Of a stretch of 64,000 bases of DNA, positions 24,053 to 32,450 are shown one piece after another. The stretch is from NCBI RefSeq assembly GCF_016918015.1, contig NZ_JAERMK010000020.1, positions 32,704-96,703 on the forward strand, read 5' to 3'. How positions within the stretch are numbered: the first letter of the stretch is position 1; each line of letters starts with the position of its first letter. A program made the translations under genes and the position numbers. The stretch is from Glycomyces sp. YM15 (lineage in GTDB: Bacteria > Actinomycetota > Actinomycetes > Mycobacteriales > Micromonosporaceae). The notes beneath the pieces are model-generated. The model did not search any database and was not told where the DNA came from. It worked only from the letters and a program-made list of their open reading frames with translations.

Positions 24053-26536
24053 GTGAGCCTCATCGACTACCTGCCGTCCTCGAACGCACCCGAACCCGAC
24101 GACGTCTACACGGCCTTCGCACAATGGGCCGAAGACGCCGGGATCGTCCTCTACGAGCACCAGGAAGAGGCCCTCCTGGCCATCTGCACCGGCCAGAACA
24201 CCATCATCGCCACCCCCACCGGCTCCGGCAAATCCCTCATCGCGGCCGCAGCGCACTTCAACGCGCTCGCCAACCAACGCACCTCCTTCTACACCGCACC
24301 GATCAAAGCACTCGTATCAGAGAAATTCTTCGAACTGTGCGAGCAGTTCGGACACGAGAACGTCGGCATGCTCACCGGCGACGCCGCCGTCAACCCCGAC
24401 GCACCCCTCATCTGCTGCACCGCCGAAATCCTCGCCAACCTCGCCCTACGCGAAGGCACCGACCTCGACTGCGACTCCGTCGTCGCCGACGAATTCCACT
24501 TCTACGCCGAACCCGACCGCGGCTGGGCCTGGCAAGTCCCCCTCCTCGAACTCCACCGCGCCCAATTCACACTCATGTCCGCAACCCTCGGCGACACCGA
24601 GTTCTTCCAGAACGACCTCACCCGCCGCACCAGCCGCGAAACCGCCGTCATCGCCTCCGCGACCCGACCCGTACCCCTCCACTACGAATACCGCAAGACC
24701 CCACTCCACGAGACCGTCGAAAACCTCGTCGCGAACAACCGCGCCCCGGCCTACATCGTCCACTTCACACAGGCCGCGGCACTCGACACCGCCCAAGCCC
24801 TCTCAAGCCTCAACCTCGTCGACAAGAACGCCAAGACCGCGATCGCCACCGCACTCGGCGGCTTCCGCTTCACCACCAAGTTCGGACAGACCCTCGCACG
24901 GCTCGTCCGCTCCGGCATCGGCGTCCACCACGCCGGGATGCTCCCCAAATACCGACGCCTCGTCGAACGCCTCGCCCAACAAGGCCTGCTCAAGATCATC
25001 TGCGGCACCGACACCCTCGGCGTCGGCATCAACGTCCCGATCCGCACCGTCCTCTTCACCGGCCTCACCAAATACGACGGCCGCCGCACCCGCCGCCTGC
25101 GCGCCCGCGAATTCCACCAGATCGCCGGCCGCGCCGGCCGCGCCGGATTCGACACCGAAGGCTTCGTCGTCTGCGAAGCCCCCGAGCACGTGATCGAAAA
25201 CGAGAAGGCCATGCAGAAATTCGGCCTCGACCCCAAAAAACGCAAGAAGATGGCGAAGAAGAAACCCCCCGAAGGCTTCGTCGGCTGGTCCGACGACACC
25301 TTCGCCGCGCTCGCAGAAGCCCCGCCGGAACCACTCCAATCGCGCATGCGCATGACCCACGCAATGCTCATCAACCTGCTCGCCCGTCCCGGCAACACCT
25401 TCCAGCACGTGCGCACCCTCATCGAGGACTCCCACGCCGACCGGACCACGCAGCTGAAGATGGCCCGCACCGCACTCACCATCACCCGCACCCTCCGCGA
25501 CGCCGGCATCATCGTCATCGACGGCGGCAAAGTCGAACTCACCGTCGACATGCCCGACCACTTCGCGCTCAACCAGCCGCTCGCCCCGTTCGCTTTGGCG
25601 GCCCTGGAGCTGCTCGACCCCGAGTCGGACGAGTACGCGATGGACGTCGTCTCCATCGTCGAATCCACGTTGGAGGGACCCGGTCAGATTCTCGCCGCCC
25701 AGCGCAACAAGGCCAAGGGCGCCGCGATCGACGCGATGAAAGCCGACGGCCTCGACTACTACGACCGCATGAACCAGCTCGAAGACGCCGAAGTGGACTA
25801 CCCGAAGCCGCTCGCCGAACTCCTCGACGACGCGTTCAGCGCCTACCGGACCAGCCACCCGTGGGCCGCCGACTACCAGCTCGAACCCAAGTCGATCCTC
25901 CGCGAGATCTGGGAGGGCCGCATGAGCTTCGGCGAGTACATCGGCCTCTACGGCATCCAGCGCGGCGAGGGCCTGCTCCTGCGGTACCTCTCGAGCGCCT
26001 ACAAGGCCCTCGTCCAGACGCTCCCGGAGGACACCGGCGGCCCCGAGCTCGACGACCTCACCGCCTGGCTCGGCGAGACCATCCGCCAGACCGACTCCTC
26101 GCTCATCAACGAGTGGGAGCAGCTCACCAACCCCGCCGAGGACGAGAACCTCGACACCGGACGCCCCAACCGGGCCTTCACCGACAACGAGCGGGCCTTC
26201 ACCATCGCCGTCCGCAACGCCGCCTTCCGGCATGTGGAGCTCGCCGCGAACGACCGCGTCGAAGCCTTGGCCGCGTTGGACACCGGCTGGACCGCCTCCA
26301 AATGGGACGCCGCCCTCGAACGCTACTTCCAGGCCCACGACGACATCGGCACCGCCGGTGCCGCACGCGGCAACGAGTTCCTCGACATCGCCAAGGAAGG
26401 GCGCACCTGGACCGTCCGCCAGACCATCGACGACCCGGCGGGCGACAAGGACTGGGCCATGGTCTTCAAGGTCGACCTCGACGCCTCCGACGAGACGGGC
26501 ACCGTCGTCATGACCCTGGAGGACTTCACCGACTAG
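24053..26536 (+). CDS. DEAD/DEAH-box helicase with DUF3516 domain
   Basis: A superfamily 2 helicase of about 827 residues related to Ski2/HelY RNA helicases. Walker A is ATPTGSGKS (about residues 54-61), motif II is DEFH (about 146-149) in place of DEAH/DExH consensus, motif III is MSATLGD, and motif VI is QIAGRAGRAGFD. The C-terminal 350 residues are the actinobacterial DUF3516 region of unknown fold. I prefer GTG at 24053 (MSLIDYLPSS); a TTG at 24044 in the same frame is possible. The first two thirds of the gene are rich in GAA codons, the last third in GAG. Confidence 0.93.
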   Translation: MSLIDYLPSSNAPEPDDVYTAFAQWAEDAGIVLYEHQEEALLAICTGQNTIIATPTGSGKSLIAAAAHFNALANQRTSFYTAPIKALVSEKFFELCEQFGHENVGMLTGDAAVNPDAPLICCTAEILANLALREGTDLDCDSVVADEFHFYAEPDRGWAWQVPLLELHRAQFTLMSATLGDTEFFQNDLTRRTSRETAVIASATRPVPLHYEYRKTPLHETVENLVANNRAPAYIVHFTQAAALDTAQALSSLNLVDKNAKTAIATALGGFRFTTKFGQTLARLVRSGIGVHHAGMLPKYRRLVERLAQQGLLKIICGTDTLGVGINVPIRTVLFTGLTKYDGRRTRRLRAREFHQIAGRAGRAGFDTEGFVVCEAPEHVIENEKAMQKFGLDPKKRKKMAKKKPPEGFVGWSDDTFAALAEAPPEPLQSRMRMTHAMLINLLARPGNTFQHVRTLIEDSHADRTTQLKMARTALTITRTLRDAGIIVIDGGKVELTVDMPDHFALNQPLAPFALAALELLDPESDEYAMDVVSIVESTLEGPGQILAAQRNKAKGAAIDAMKADGLDYYDRMNQLEDAEVDYPKPLAELLDDAFSAYRTSHPWAADYQLEPKSILREIWEGRMSFGEYIGLYGIQRGEGLLLRYLSSAYKALVQTLPEDTGGPELDDLTAWLGETIRQTDSSLINEWEQLTNPAEDENLDTGRPNRAFTDNERAFTIAVRNAAFRHVELAANDRVEALAALDTGWTASKWDAALERYFQAHDDIGTAGAARGNEFLDIAKEGRTWTVRQTIDDPAGDKDWAMVFKVDLDASDETGTVVMTLEDFTD

Positions 26537-26540
26537 CGTT

Positions 26541-26614
26541 GGACCACAAGGAATCCGAGGAGTCGGTAGCATCTCCTGATGTCCCGACTCCTCCTGCCCT
26601 CGGCCTCGTGGTCC
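26541..26614 (+). other. Long imperfect hairpin after the DUF3516 helicase gene
   Basis: Nested inverted arms follow the stop codon: GGACCAC/GTGGTCC outside (26541-26547, 26608-26614), GAGGAGTCGG/CCGACTCCTC (26557-26566, 26584-26593) and CATC/GATG round a TCCT loop. The fold spans about 74 bases without a T-run. It may be a 3' stabiliser or terminator. The rest of the 296-base gap up to 26832 shows no other supported feature. Confidence 0.55.
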
Positions 26615-26832
26615 GAGTGCCACGCGGCGAGCCGCAACCGCCGCGCACCGCCGTCGCCATCGACGTCCGCTCCTGCGACACCGAACTGCGCAGGTGCAGT
26701 AGCGATCCCACCGTCCGCGACGATCCCAACCATCCGGCCGACAGCGGCACCGCTGACGGCCGGCTCCACGAACTGCTTGACTCCGCGCCGTAAACCCCTG
26801 CCACGCACGACCATTGATGGCAGAATCAGCCG

Positions 26833-27876
26833 GTGCTCTCCAACCCGCTTCACTCCCCCGTCGGCTCCCCGATCCACACCGTCGCCGCGCTCCAGCACAA
26901 CGCCGGGAACCAGGCCACCGGCGGCATCTGGCGGGTCTCCGGGCCCGGCGGGGACGCGGTCCTCAAGCACCTCACGCCCGACGGCGACGGCTTCGAGCAC
27001 TGGGAAGCCTCCGCCGACCCTAGGCACTGGAACTTCTGGCAGCGCGAGTACCTCGCGTACATGTCCGGGTTCGCGGCCTCCTACGGCCGGGAATCCGGGA
27101 TCGGCACGCCCGCACTCCTCGCCGCCGGGGAACGGCCCGACGGCAGCCGCGAACTGTGGCTCGAAGCGGTCGACGGCGTCCACGGCCGCCACTGGACCGT
27201 CCCGATGCTCGCCGACTTCGCCCACCGCCTGGGCGTTGTCCAAGCGCTGCACCGCGACAGCCCCGAGCAAGCCTGGCATTCGCGGCGGTTCCTGCGCCAG
27301 TACGCCGGCCGCCGTGACTACCCCGGCATTCCGTGGGACCAGGCGGCCGCGGCCGCACACTGGCCGCGGGACACCCGCGAGGGACTGCGCCTGATCTGGG
27401 AACGCCGCGACGATCTCTTCGCCGTCGCCGAGAGCCTGCCGCAGACGATCTGCCACCTCGACGTGTGGCCGATGAACCTCGTCCAGCGCGAGGGCCGACC
27501 AGTCCTCCTCGACTGGTCCTTCACCGGACGGGGCGCCATCGGCGAGGATGTCGCGAACCTCATCGCGGACACGTTCTTCGACGGCCTCCAGCCCGTCGAC
27601 CGCCTCGCCGAGACTGAAGCGCTCGTCACCGACGCCTACCTCGCCGGCCTCGCCGAGACCGGATACTTCGAGCGCGAAGCGACCCGAAAAGCCATCGCCG
27701 CCACCGGCGCCGCCAAGTACTGTTGGCTCGCCCCGGCAATGCTCACCCGCCTCGCCGCGGGCCGACCGATCGCCAGCGCCGACTACGACGCCGCCGGGGA
27801 CGCGGCGGTGCTCCAGCGGCGCCGCCCGATCTTCGACATGCTCGTCCGCTGGTCCCGCACCGCCCTCGACCTCTGA
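26833..27876 (+). CDS. Aminoglycoside phosphotransferase-family kinase-like protein
   Basis: A 347-residue protein with the APH/choline-kinase fold: catalytic loop ICHLDVWPMNLV (His-x-Asp-x4-Asn) and metal-binding LLDWSFTGRG (Asp-x-Ser) near residues 215 and 240. The substrate is unknown; homologues are usually labelled phosphotransferase without proven resistance function. The N-terminal nucleotide-binding lysine may be in VLKHLTPDG. It starts with GTG at 26833, preceded by CAGAAT and six bases, close to the leaderless pattern seen elsewhere here. arfB follows ten bases later. Confidence 0.82.
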   Translation: MLSNPLHSPVGSPIHTVAALQHNAGNQATGGIWRVSGPGGDAVLKHLTPDGDGFEHWEASADPRHWNFWQREYLAYMSGFAASYGRESGIGTPALLAAGERPDGSRELWLEAVDGVHGRHWTVPMLADFAHRLGVVQALHRDSPEQAWHSRRFLRQYAGRRDYPGIPWDQAAAAAHWPRDTREGLRLIWERRDDLFAVAESLPQTICHLDVWPMNLVQREGRPVLLDWSFTGRGAIGEDVANLIADTFFDGLQPVDRLAETEALVTDAYLAGLAETGYFEREATRKAIAATGAAKYCWLAPAMLTRLAAGRPIASADYDAAGDAAVLQRRRPIFDMLVRWSRTALDL

Positions 27877-27885
27877 GAGACCGCC

Positions 27886-28305
27886 ATGCCCGTCCAGATC
27901 ACCGAGACCGTCGCCATCCCCGACAGTGAACTGCGGTGGCGATTCTCGCGGTCCTCGGGCCCGGGCGGCCAAGGCGTCAACACCACCGATTCACGGGTGG
28001 AACTCGTGTTCGATCTGGCCGGCACGAAGGCGCTGCCGCCCGCGCTCGTCGAACGAGCGCTCGCGCGCCTCGGCGACCGGCTCGTGGACGGCTCGGTGGT
28101 GATAGCCGCGTCGGAGTTCCGCTCCCAGCTGCGCAACCGCGAGGCCGCCCAGGAGCGCCTCGCCGAACTCATGCGGCGGGCGATCGCCGCACCACCGCCC
28201 CCGCGCAAGGCCAGGAAACCCTCGAAGGGCGCGAAACGGCGGCGCCTGGAGGACAAGCGCCGCCGTTCGGACGTCAAGAAGCTGCGCCGCAGCACCGATG
28301 ACTAG
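27886..28305 (+). CDS. arfB: Alternative ribosome-rescue factor / peptidyl-tRNA hydrolase ArfB
   Basis: A 139-residue release-factor-like protein that hydrolyses peptidyl-tRNA on stalled ribosomes. The GGQ motif is at residues 27-29 ([19 protein letters not shown]), followed by a flexible linker and a very basic C-terminal helix ([20 protein letters not shown]) that enters the empty mRNA channel. ATG with GAGAG upstream. Its TAG stop (28303-28305) overlaps the TAG stop of the convergent GH43 gene within the palindrome CTAG. Confidence 0.95.
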   Translation: MPVQITETVAIPDSELRWRFSRSSGPGGQGVNTTDSRVELVFDLAGTKALPPALVERALARLGDRLVDGSVVIAASEFRSQLRNREAAQERLAELMRRAIAAPPPPRKARKPSKGAKRRRLEDKRRRSDVKKLRRSTDD

Positions 28306-29261
28306 TTCTCGGGCAGGGGCTCCCCGAAGTCGGGCGTGCCGTCCTCGTTCCAGCCGAACGGCTGGACGCGGCAGTGCCGGTCGGGGTTGTCGAGCGGGTC
28401 GCCGACGATCTCCTCGTAGGCGCGGGCGTGGAAGACCAGGAGGTCGTTGCCTGCTTCGTCCACGGTGAAGGCGTTGTGGCCGGTGCCGTAGATGCCGTTG
28501 GCCTCGCTGGTGGTGAAGACGGGCAGCGGGTGCTTGGTCCACGAGGCGGGATCGAGGAGGTCGGCTTCAGCGTCGGCGGTGAGCAGGCCCAAGCAGTACT
28601 CGGCTCCCGTGCCCGAGGCCGAGTAGGTGATGAAGACCTTGCCGTTGCGGACCAGCGCGTACGGGCCCTCGTTGACGGCGAAGCGGATGGTCTCCCACGG
28701 CAGTTCGGGACGCGAGAGTTCGACGGGCGCGCCCTTGATGGTCCAGGGGTTCGCGAGTTCGGCGAGGAACAGGCTGGTGTTTGAGCCTTCGAGCCCGGGA
28801 TCGTGCTGTGCCCAGCAGAGATAGCGGGTCCCGTTGTGGGCGAAAGTGGTCGCGTCGAGGGAGAACGAGTCGACGGGGGTCTCGATCTGCCCCTTCTCGG
28901 TCCACTCGCCGGTCAGCGGGTCGGGGTTCCGGTTCTCCAGGACGTACATGCGGATGCGCCAGACGTCGGCGGTGGCCGATTCGGCCTCTCCGGCCGCGAA
29001 GTAGACGTACCAGGCGCCGTCGATCCAGTGCAGTTCCGGCGCCCAGACGTGGGAGCCCATGGGGCCTTCGGGGTGCTGAACCCAGATGGTGGTCTCTTCG
29101 GCGTCGCGGAGCCCCAGCAGGGTGTCGGCGGCGCGCAGCACGATCCGGTCGTAGGCGGGCACGGTTGCGGTGAAGTAGTACCGTCCGTCGGTGTGCCTGG
29201 TGATCTGCGGGTCGGCGCGTTCGAGGATGAACGGGTTCGGCAGCATCTTGTTATCGGTCAC
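28302..29261 (-). CDS. Family 43 glycoside hydrolase
   Basis: A 319-residue five-bladed beta-propeller hydrolase, probably acting on arabinose- or xylose-containing saccharides. ADPQI gives the catalytic-base Asp, [10 protein letters not shown] the proton-donor Glu, and SFSLDATTF the third acidic residue. There is no signal peptide, so it is intracellular. The GTG at 29261 is supported by TAGCAT plus seven bases upstream; that box overlaps the stop codon of the IMPACT-family gene. Linkage preference cannot be told from the sequence. Confidence 0.9.
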   Translation of the reverse strand: MTDNKMLPNPFILERADPQITRHTDGRYYFTATVPAYDRIVLRAADTLLGLRDAEETTIWVQHPEGPMGSHVWAPELHWIDGAWYVYFAAGEAESATADVWRIRMYVLENRNPDPLTGEWTEKGQIETPVDSFSLDATTFAHNGTRYLCWAQHDPGLEGSNTSLFLAELANPWTIKGAPVELSRPELPWETIRFAVNEGPYALVRNGKVFITYSASGTGAEYCLGLLTADAEADLLDPASWTKHPLPVFTTSEANGIYGTGHNAFTVDEAGNDLLVFHARAYEEIVGDPLDNPDRHCRVQPFGWNEDGTPDFGEPLPEN

Positions 29262-29271
29262 AACGGTGATG

Positions 29272-29883
29272 CTACAGCTCCACCCGGAGCGTCCCCGCGG
29301 GCTCCACCTCCGCGGCTCCCGCCGACTGGGACGCGAGCCAGTCCACCAGCAGCTCCACGTCCGAGCAGGCCAGGTCGAAGCGCACCTCGGCACCAAAGTC
29401 GACGCCGACGAGGCGCACGTCCTCGCGCAGCCGCAGCAGGCCTTCGAGGCTCCCGGCCAGGCCGTAGTCGACCCGGACGTCGAGCCGCTGCCAGTGCGCC
29501 AGCTCGACGACGCCCGCCGCGTCGATCGCGGCCGACACCGCCGCGCCGTACGCGCGCACGAGACCGCCCGCGCCGAGCTTCACCCCGCCGAAGTGGCGGG
29601 TGACGACCGCCAGCACGTCGGTCAGGTCGCGCCCGCGCAGCACCTCGAGCATCGGGACCCCGGCGGTCCCGGCGGGCTCGCCGTCGTCGTTCGAGCGGGC
29701 AGCGCGGCCGTCGTCGAGGACGTAGGCGGTGCAGTTGTGCGTCGCGTCCCAGTTGGCTTTCCGGTGCGCGTTGATGTGTTCGCGCGCTTCGGCATCGGAG
29801 TCGATCCGGTAGAGCGTGCAGATGAACCGGGACCGGTTGACCACGGTCTCGGTCTCGGAGCGGGCGACGGCCAGGGTGCGCAT
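29272..29883 (-). CDS. IMPACT family protein (YigZ-like)
   Basis: A 203-residue protein of the YigZ/IMPACT family (UPF0029). The domain spans residues 10-125 with SRFICTLYRI, DDGEPAGTAGVPMLEVL and VTRHFGGVKLGAGGLVRAY, the conserved block; a smaller C-terminal domain of ferredoxin-like fold follows. Eukaryotic IMPACT modulates the Gcn2 response; bacterial roles are not established. The ATG at 29883 overlaps the TGA of the upstream response-regulator gene by one base. Confidence 0.92.
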   Translation of the reverse strand: MRTLAVARSETETVVNRSRFICTLYRIDSDAEAREHINAHRKANWDATHNCTAYVLDDGRAARSNDDGEPAGTAGVPMLEVLRGRDLTDVLAVVTRHFGGVKLGAGGLVRAYGAAVSAAIDAAGVVELAHWQRLDVRVDYGLAGSLEGLLRLREDVRLVGVDFGAEVRFDLACSDVELLVDWLASQSAGAAEVEPAGTLRVEL

Positions 29884-30530
29884 CAGCCCACGACGCCGTG
29901 CTCCCAGGCCCACGCCGCGATGCCCACGCGGTTGCGGACCCCGAGCTTCGCGCGCACGGCCTCCAGATGCGTCTTGACGGTGGAGACCGAGACGAACAGG
30001 GTCTCGGCGATCTCGGCGTTGGTCTTGCCGCGGGCCACCAGCTCGACGACGTCCAGCTCACGCTCGGTCAGCACGTGCGAGGCCTTCGGGCCTTCGGGGA
30101 CGGGCTCGGTGAGCCGTTCCAGGAGGCGCACGGTCACCGACGGGGAGATGAGCGACTCCCCGCTCGCGGCCGCGCGGACCGCTTCGACCAGGAGGGTGGG
30201 CCCGGAGTCCTTGAGCAGGAACCCGGTCGCACCCGAGCGCAGCGCGCCGTACACGTACTCGTCGGTGTCGAAGGTGGTCACGACCACGATGCGCGGACCG
30301 GTGCCGTTCGCTCCCGCCAGGAGCGTGCGGGTGGCTTCGAGGCCGTCGAGGCGCGGCATGCGGATGTCGAAGAGGCACACGTCGGGCTTGAGCCGCCGCG
30401 CCTCCGACACCGCGACCACCCCGTCGGGGGCGTCCGCCACGACTTCCATGTCGGGCTGGGCGTCGATGATGGCCCGGAACCCTGCCCGGACCATCTCCTG
30501 GTCGTCTGCGATCAGCACTCGGATTGCCAC
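29883..30530 (-). CDS. Response regulator, NarL/FixJ (LuxR) family, without adjacent kinase
   Basis: A 215-residue two-domain regulator. The receiver (residues 1-120) has the acidic pair Asp9-Asp10, phosphorylation site Asp55 (LFDIRMP), Thr in VVTTFD and Lys in LLKDSG. The LuxR helix-turn-helix is at about 150-210 (LTERELDVVELVARGKTNAEIA). No histidine-kinase gene is in the window, so it is an orphan here. The GTG at 30530 follows TAGGCT and six bases, a leaderless-type start. Confidence 0.94.
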   Translation of the reverse strand: MAIRVLIADDQEMVRAGFRAIIDAQPDMEVVADAPDGVVAVSEARRLKPDVCLFDIRMPRLDGLEATRTLLAGANGTGPRIVVVTTFDTDEYVYGALRSGATGFLLKDSGPTLLVEAVRAAASGESLISPSVTVRLLERLTEPVPEGPKASHVLTERELDVVELVARGKTNAEIAETLFVSVSTVKTHLEAVRAKLGVRNRVGIAAWAWEHGVVG

Positions 30531-30556
30531 GCCCCGAGCCTAACCGGCGGTGGCCG

Positions 30557-30931
30557 CTAGGCGGCGGCGCCCGCCAGTTCGCGCTCGCGCACCACAGGCG
30601 CCTGCACCGGCTCGGCGACCGGGGCCGGGCGGACCGGCACCACCGCAGTGGCCTCGGCCTCGCGCTCGAGGACGGCCTGGCGCCGCGCCGACCGCTGCCG
30701 GATGGCGAAGGTCGTGGTCACCAGGAACAGCCAGGTGCCCTCGAGGAGGATGAGGCCCCAGTCGTGGCCGATGATCGCCGCGGTGAGCAGGATCGAGCAG
30801 GCCGAGATGACCAGGAGCAGCGAGGCCGGCTTGGTCGCGTGGATCCGGTGGGTCTGCAGGAGCAGGAAGTTCGTGATGTACAGCAGCGCGCCGATGATCT
30901 GGAACATGATGCGGATGTCGAAGTCGTGCAT
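30557..30931 (-). CDS. CBU_0592-like small membrane protein
   Basis: A 124-residue protein with three hydrophobic segments (about residues 8-28, 36-56, 58-78) and a cytoplasmic Ala/Pro/Val-rich tail. The sequence IIGALLYITNFLLLQTHRIH fits the CBU_0592-type membrane proteins of unknown function. GAGGATTCTCC precedes the ATG. It may be co-transcribed with the downstream regulator gene, although the latter has its own promoter-like box. Confidence 0.72.
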   Translation of the reverse strand: MHDFDIRIMFQIIGALLYITNFLLLQTHRIHATKPASLLLVISACSILLTAAIIGHDWGLILLEGTWLFLVTTTFAIRQRSARRQAVLEREAEATAVVPVRPAPVAEPVQAPVVRERELAGAAA

Positions 30932-31025
30932 GGAGAATCCTCGAGAGAACGTGAAGCAGGCAGGAAGGCGCCCCGCACCGGCGATGGCGCGGTGGCGAAG
31001 AATGAGAGAGAGGAGGACCGAGGAG

Positions 31026-31220
31026 TTACGGAGTCACGGCCGGGTGGCCGTTCGGTCTGCTCCGCGCGCAGACCTCCAACACGGCCCCTCGCAGGACTCG
31101 CGTCTGAAGCGACCCGCAGATGCAGCGGGTCCACACCGTCACACCGGAGGCGCTGTGATGCCGGGACACGGTCGTCACCGGATCATCGTCGGGCCAACCG
31201 CAAAACGGGCAGCACTGCAT
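31026..31220 (-). CDS. Small zinc-ribbon protein
   Basis: A 64-residue protein with two CxxC-type knuckles: CCPFCGW at residues 3-9 and CICGS near residue 33, the layout of a zinc ribbon. The start is well supported: AAGGAGG lies eight bases before the ATG (31235-31229). The tail contains a third cysteine and basic residues. I do not recognise the family by name; binding of RNA, DNA or a protein partner is possible. It is divergent from the LysR-type gene, with 198 bases between. Confidence 0.7.
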   Translation of the reverse strand: MQCCPFCGWPDDDPVTTVSRHHSASGVTVWTRCICGSLQTRVLRGAVLEVCARSRPNGHPAVTP

Positions 31221-31418
31221 GACCGCGTCCTCCTTACAGGGCTTCGGGTTTCGTTCTAGGAATGAGCGCCGGCCGAACGCCGCCCCCGGCGGCGATCGCG
31301 CACTGTTCTCACGCTCAATACGAGGTTAAGGTCCTAATCGTCCGGGCTACAACACCTCGGTGACGCTAGTTTGCGAAACTCATCGTGAAGCGAACACTTA
31401 AGCGATTGGGGCCACACC

Positions 31419-32354
31419 GTGATCGACCTGAGGAGACTGCACGTGCTGCGGGCGATCGCCCACCACGGCACCGTCTCCGGCGCTGCGAAAGCCCTGCACA
31501 TGTCCACTTCAGCGGCGTCGCAGCAGATCCGGCTGCTCGCCAAGGACCTCGGCGTGCCGCTCCTCGAACCGGTCGGACGCGGTGTCAGGCTCTCCTCGGC
31601 GGCGCAGGTCCTCATCGCCCACATCGACGCGATCGAGGCGATGTGGCGCCTGGCCGAGGCCGAACTCCAGGCCACCGAAGGCGAACCGTCAGGGCTGCTG
31701 CGCCTGTGCGGGTTCCCCACCGCGATCGCGACGCTGCTCGCACCCCTGGTCGACACCGCCCGGGACCGCTACCCCGCGCTCGAGCTCCGACTGCGCGAGG
31801 CCGAGGCCTCGGAGAGCTTCGACCTGCTCTTCGCGGGCGAGGCCGATCTCGCGCTCGTCGAGGCGACGCCCGACAACCCGCCTCCCGAGGACATCCGCTT
31901 CGACGCGCAGACGGTGTTCAACGACCCGTTCGACCTCGTCGTACCCGGCGGCCACTGGTGCGCCGGCAATCCGGCGGTGGACCTGCGCGAGGTCGAGCGC
32001 GAGCCGTGGATCATCGGCGTGCCCGGGTCGATGCACCGCCGCCACGTGCTCACCGCCTGCTCGAACGCCGGGTTCCGGCCCACTGTCACCGGCGAGGCGC
32101 GCGAATGGAACGTCATCGCGGTCATGGTCGCCCACAAGATGGGCGTCGCGCTCATCCCCCGCCTCGTGGACCTCCCCCATCACCTCGATCTGGTGCGGGT
32201 CCCCGTCTCGGGGCCGTTCACGCCGTTCCGGCACTTCCAGGCCGTCACGCTGCGCGGCGGCGCACGGCGGCCCTCCGTCGCCGCCGTCATGGAGCTGCTG
32301 GACGAGCAGGTGCGGGCCGCGGAAGGCATCGGACCGCTTCCCGAAGCCCCTTAG
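31419..32354 (+). CDS. LysR-family transcriptional regulator
   Basis: A 311-residue regulator: winged helix-turn-helix at residues 1-60 (LRRLHVLRAIAHHGTVSGAA, STSAASQQIRLLAKDLG) and a type 2 periplasmic-binding effector domain from about residue 90. The start is GTG at 31419 without a clear ribosome site. A T-rich stretch just upstream (31370-31395) could hold its own binding site. The possible target is the MurA-family gene downstream or the divergent zinc-ribbon gene; the inducer is unknown. Confidence 0.93.
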   Translation: MIDLRRLHVLRAIAHHGTVSGAAKALHMSTSAASQQIRLLAKDLGVPLLEPVGRGVRLSSAAQVLIAHIDAIEAMWRLAEAELQATEGEPSGLLRLCGFPTAIATLLAPLVDTARDRYPALELRLREAEASESFDLLFAGEADLALVEATPDNPPPEDIRFDAQTVFNDPFDLVVPGGHWCAGNPAVDLREVEREPWIIGVPGSMHRRHVLTACSNAGFRPTVTGEAREWNVIAVMVAHKMGVALIPRLVDLPHHLDLVRVPVSGPFTPFRHFQAVTLRGGARRPSVAAVMELLDEQVRAAEGIGPLPEAP

Positions 32355-32450
32355 CGGGCGGCGCTCGTTCCACGTACACCGGTACTGAGCTGGGGCGACC
32401 AGTGAACGTGATTGCCTCTACTGGACACTGAACTCCGTTACGCTGAGCGA

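Noticed and set aside
26526..26804. Short ORFs on both strands in the gap after the DUF3516 helicase gene
   Set aside because: No ribosome site, Ser/Arg- or Pro-rich composition, and they cross the long hairpin; I treat the gap as non-coding.
26833..27876. An aminoglycoside-resistance gene
   Set aside because: Only the general APH fold is visible; such proteins are common in actinobacteria without resistance function, and there is no mobile context.
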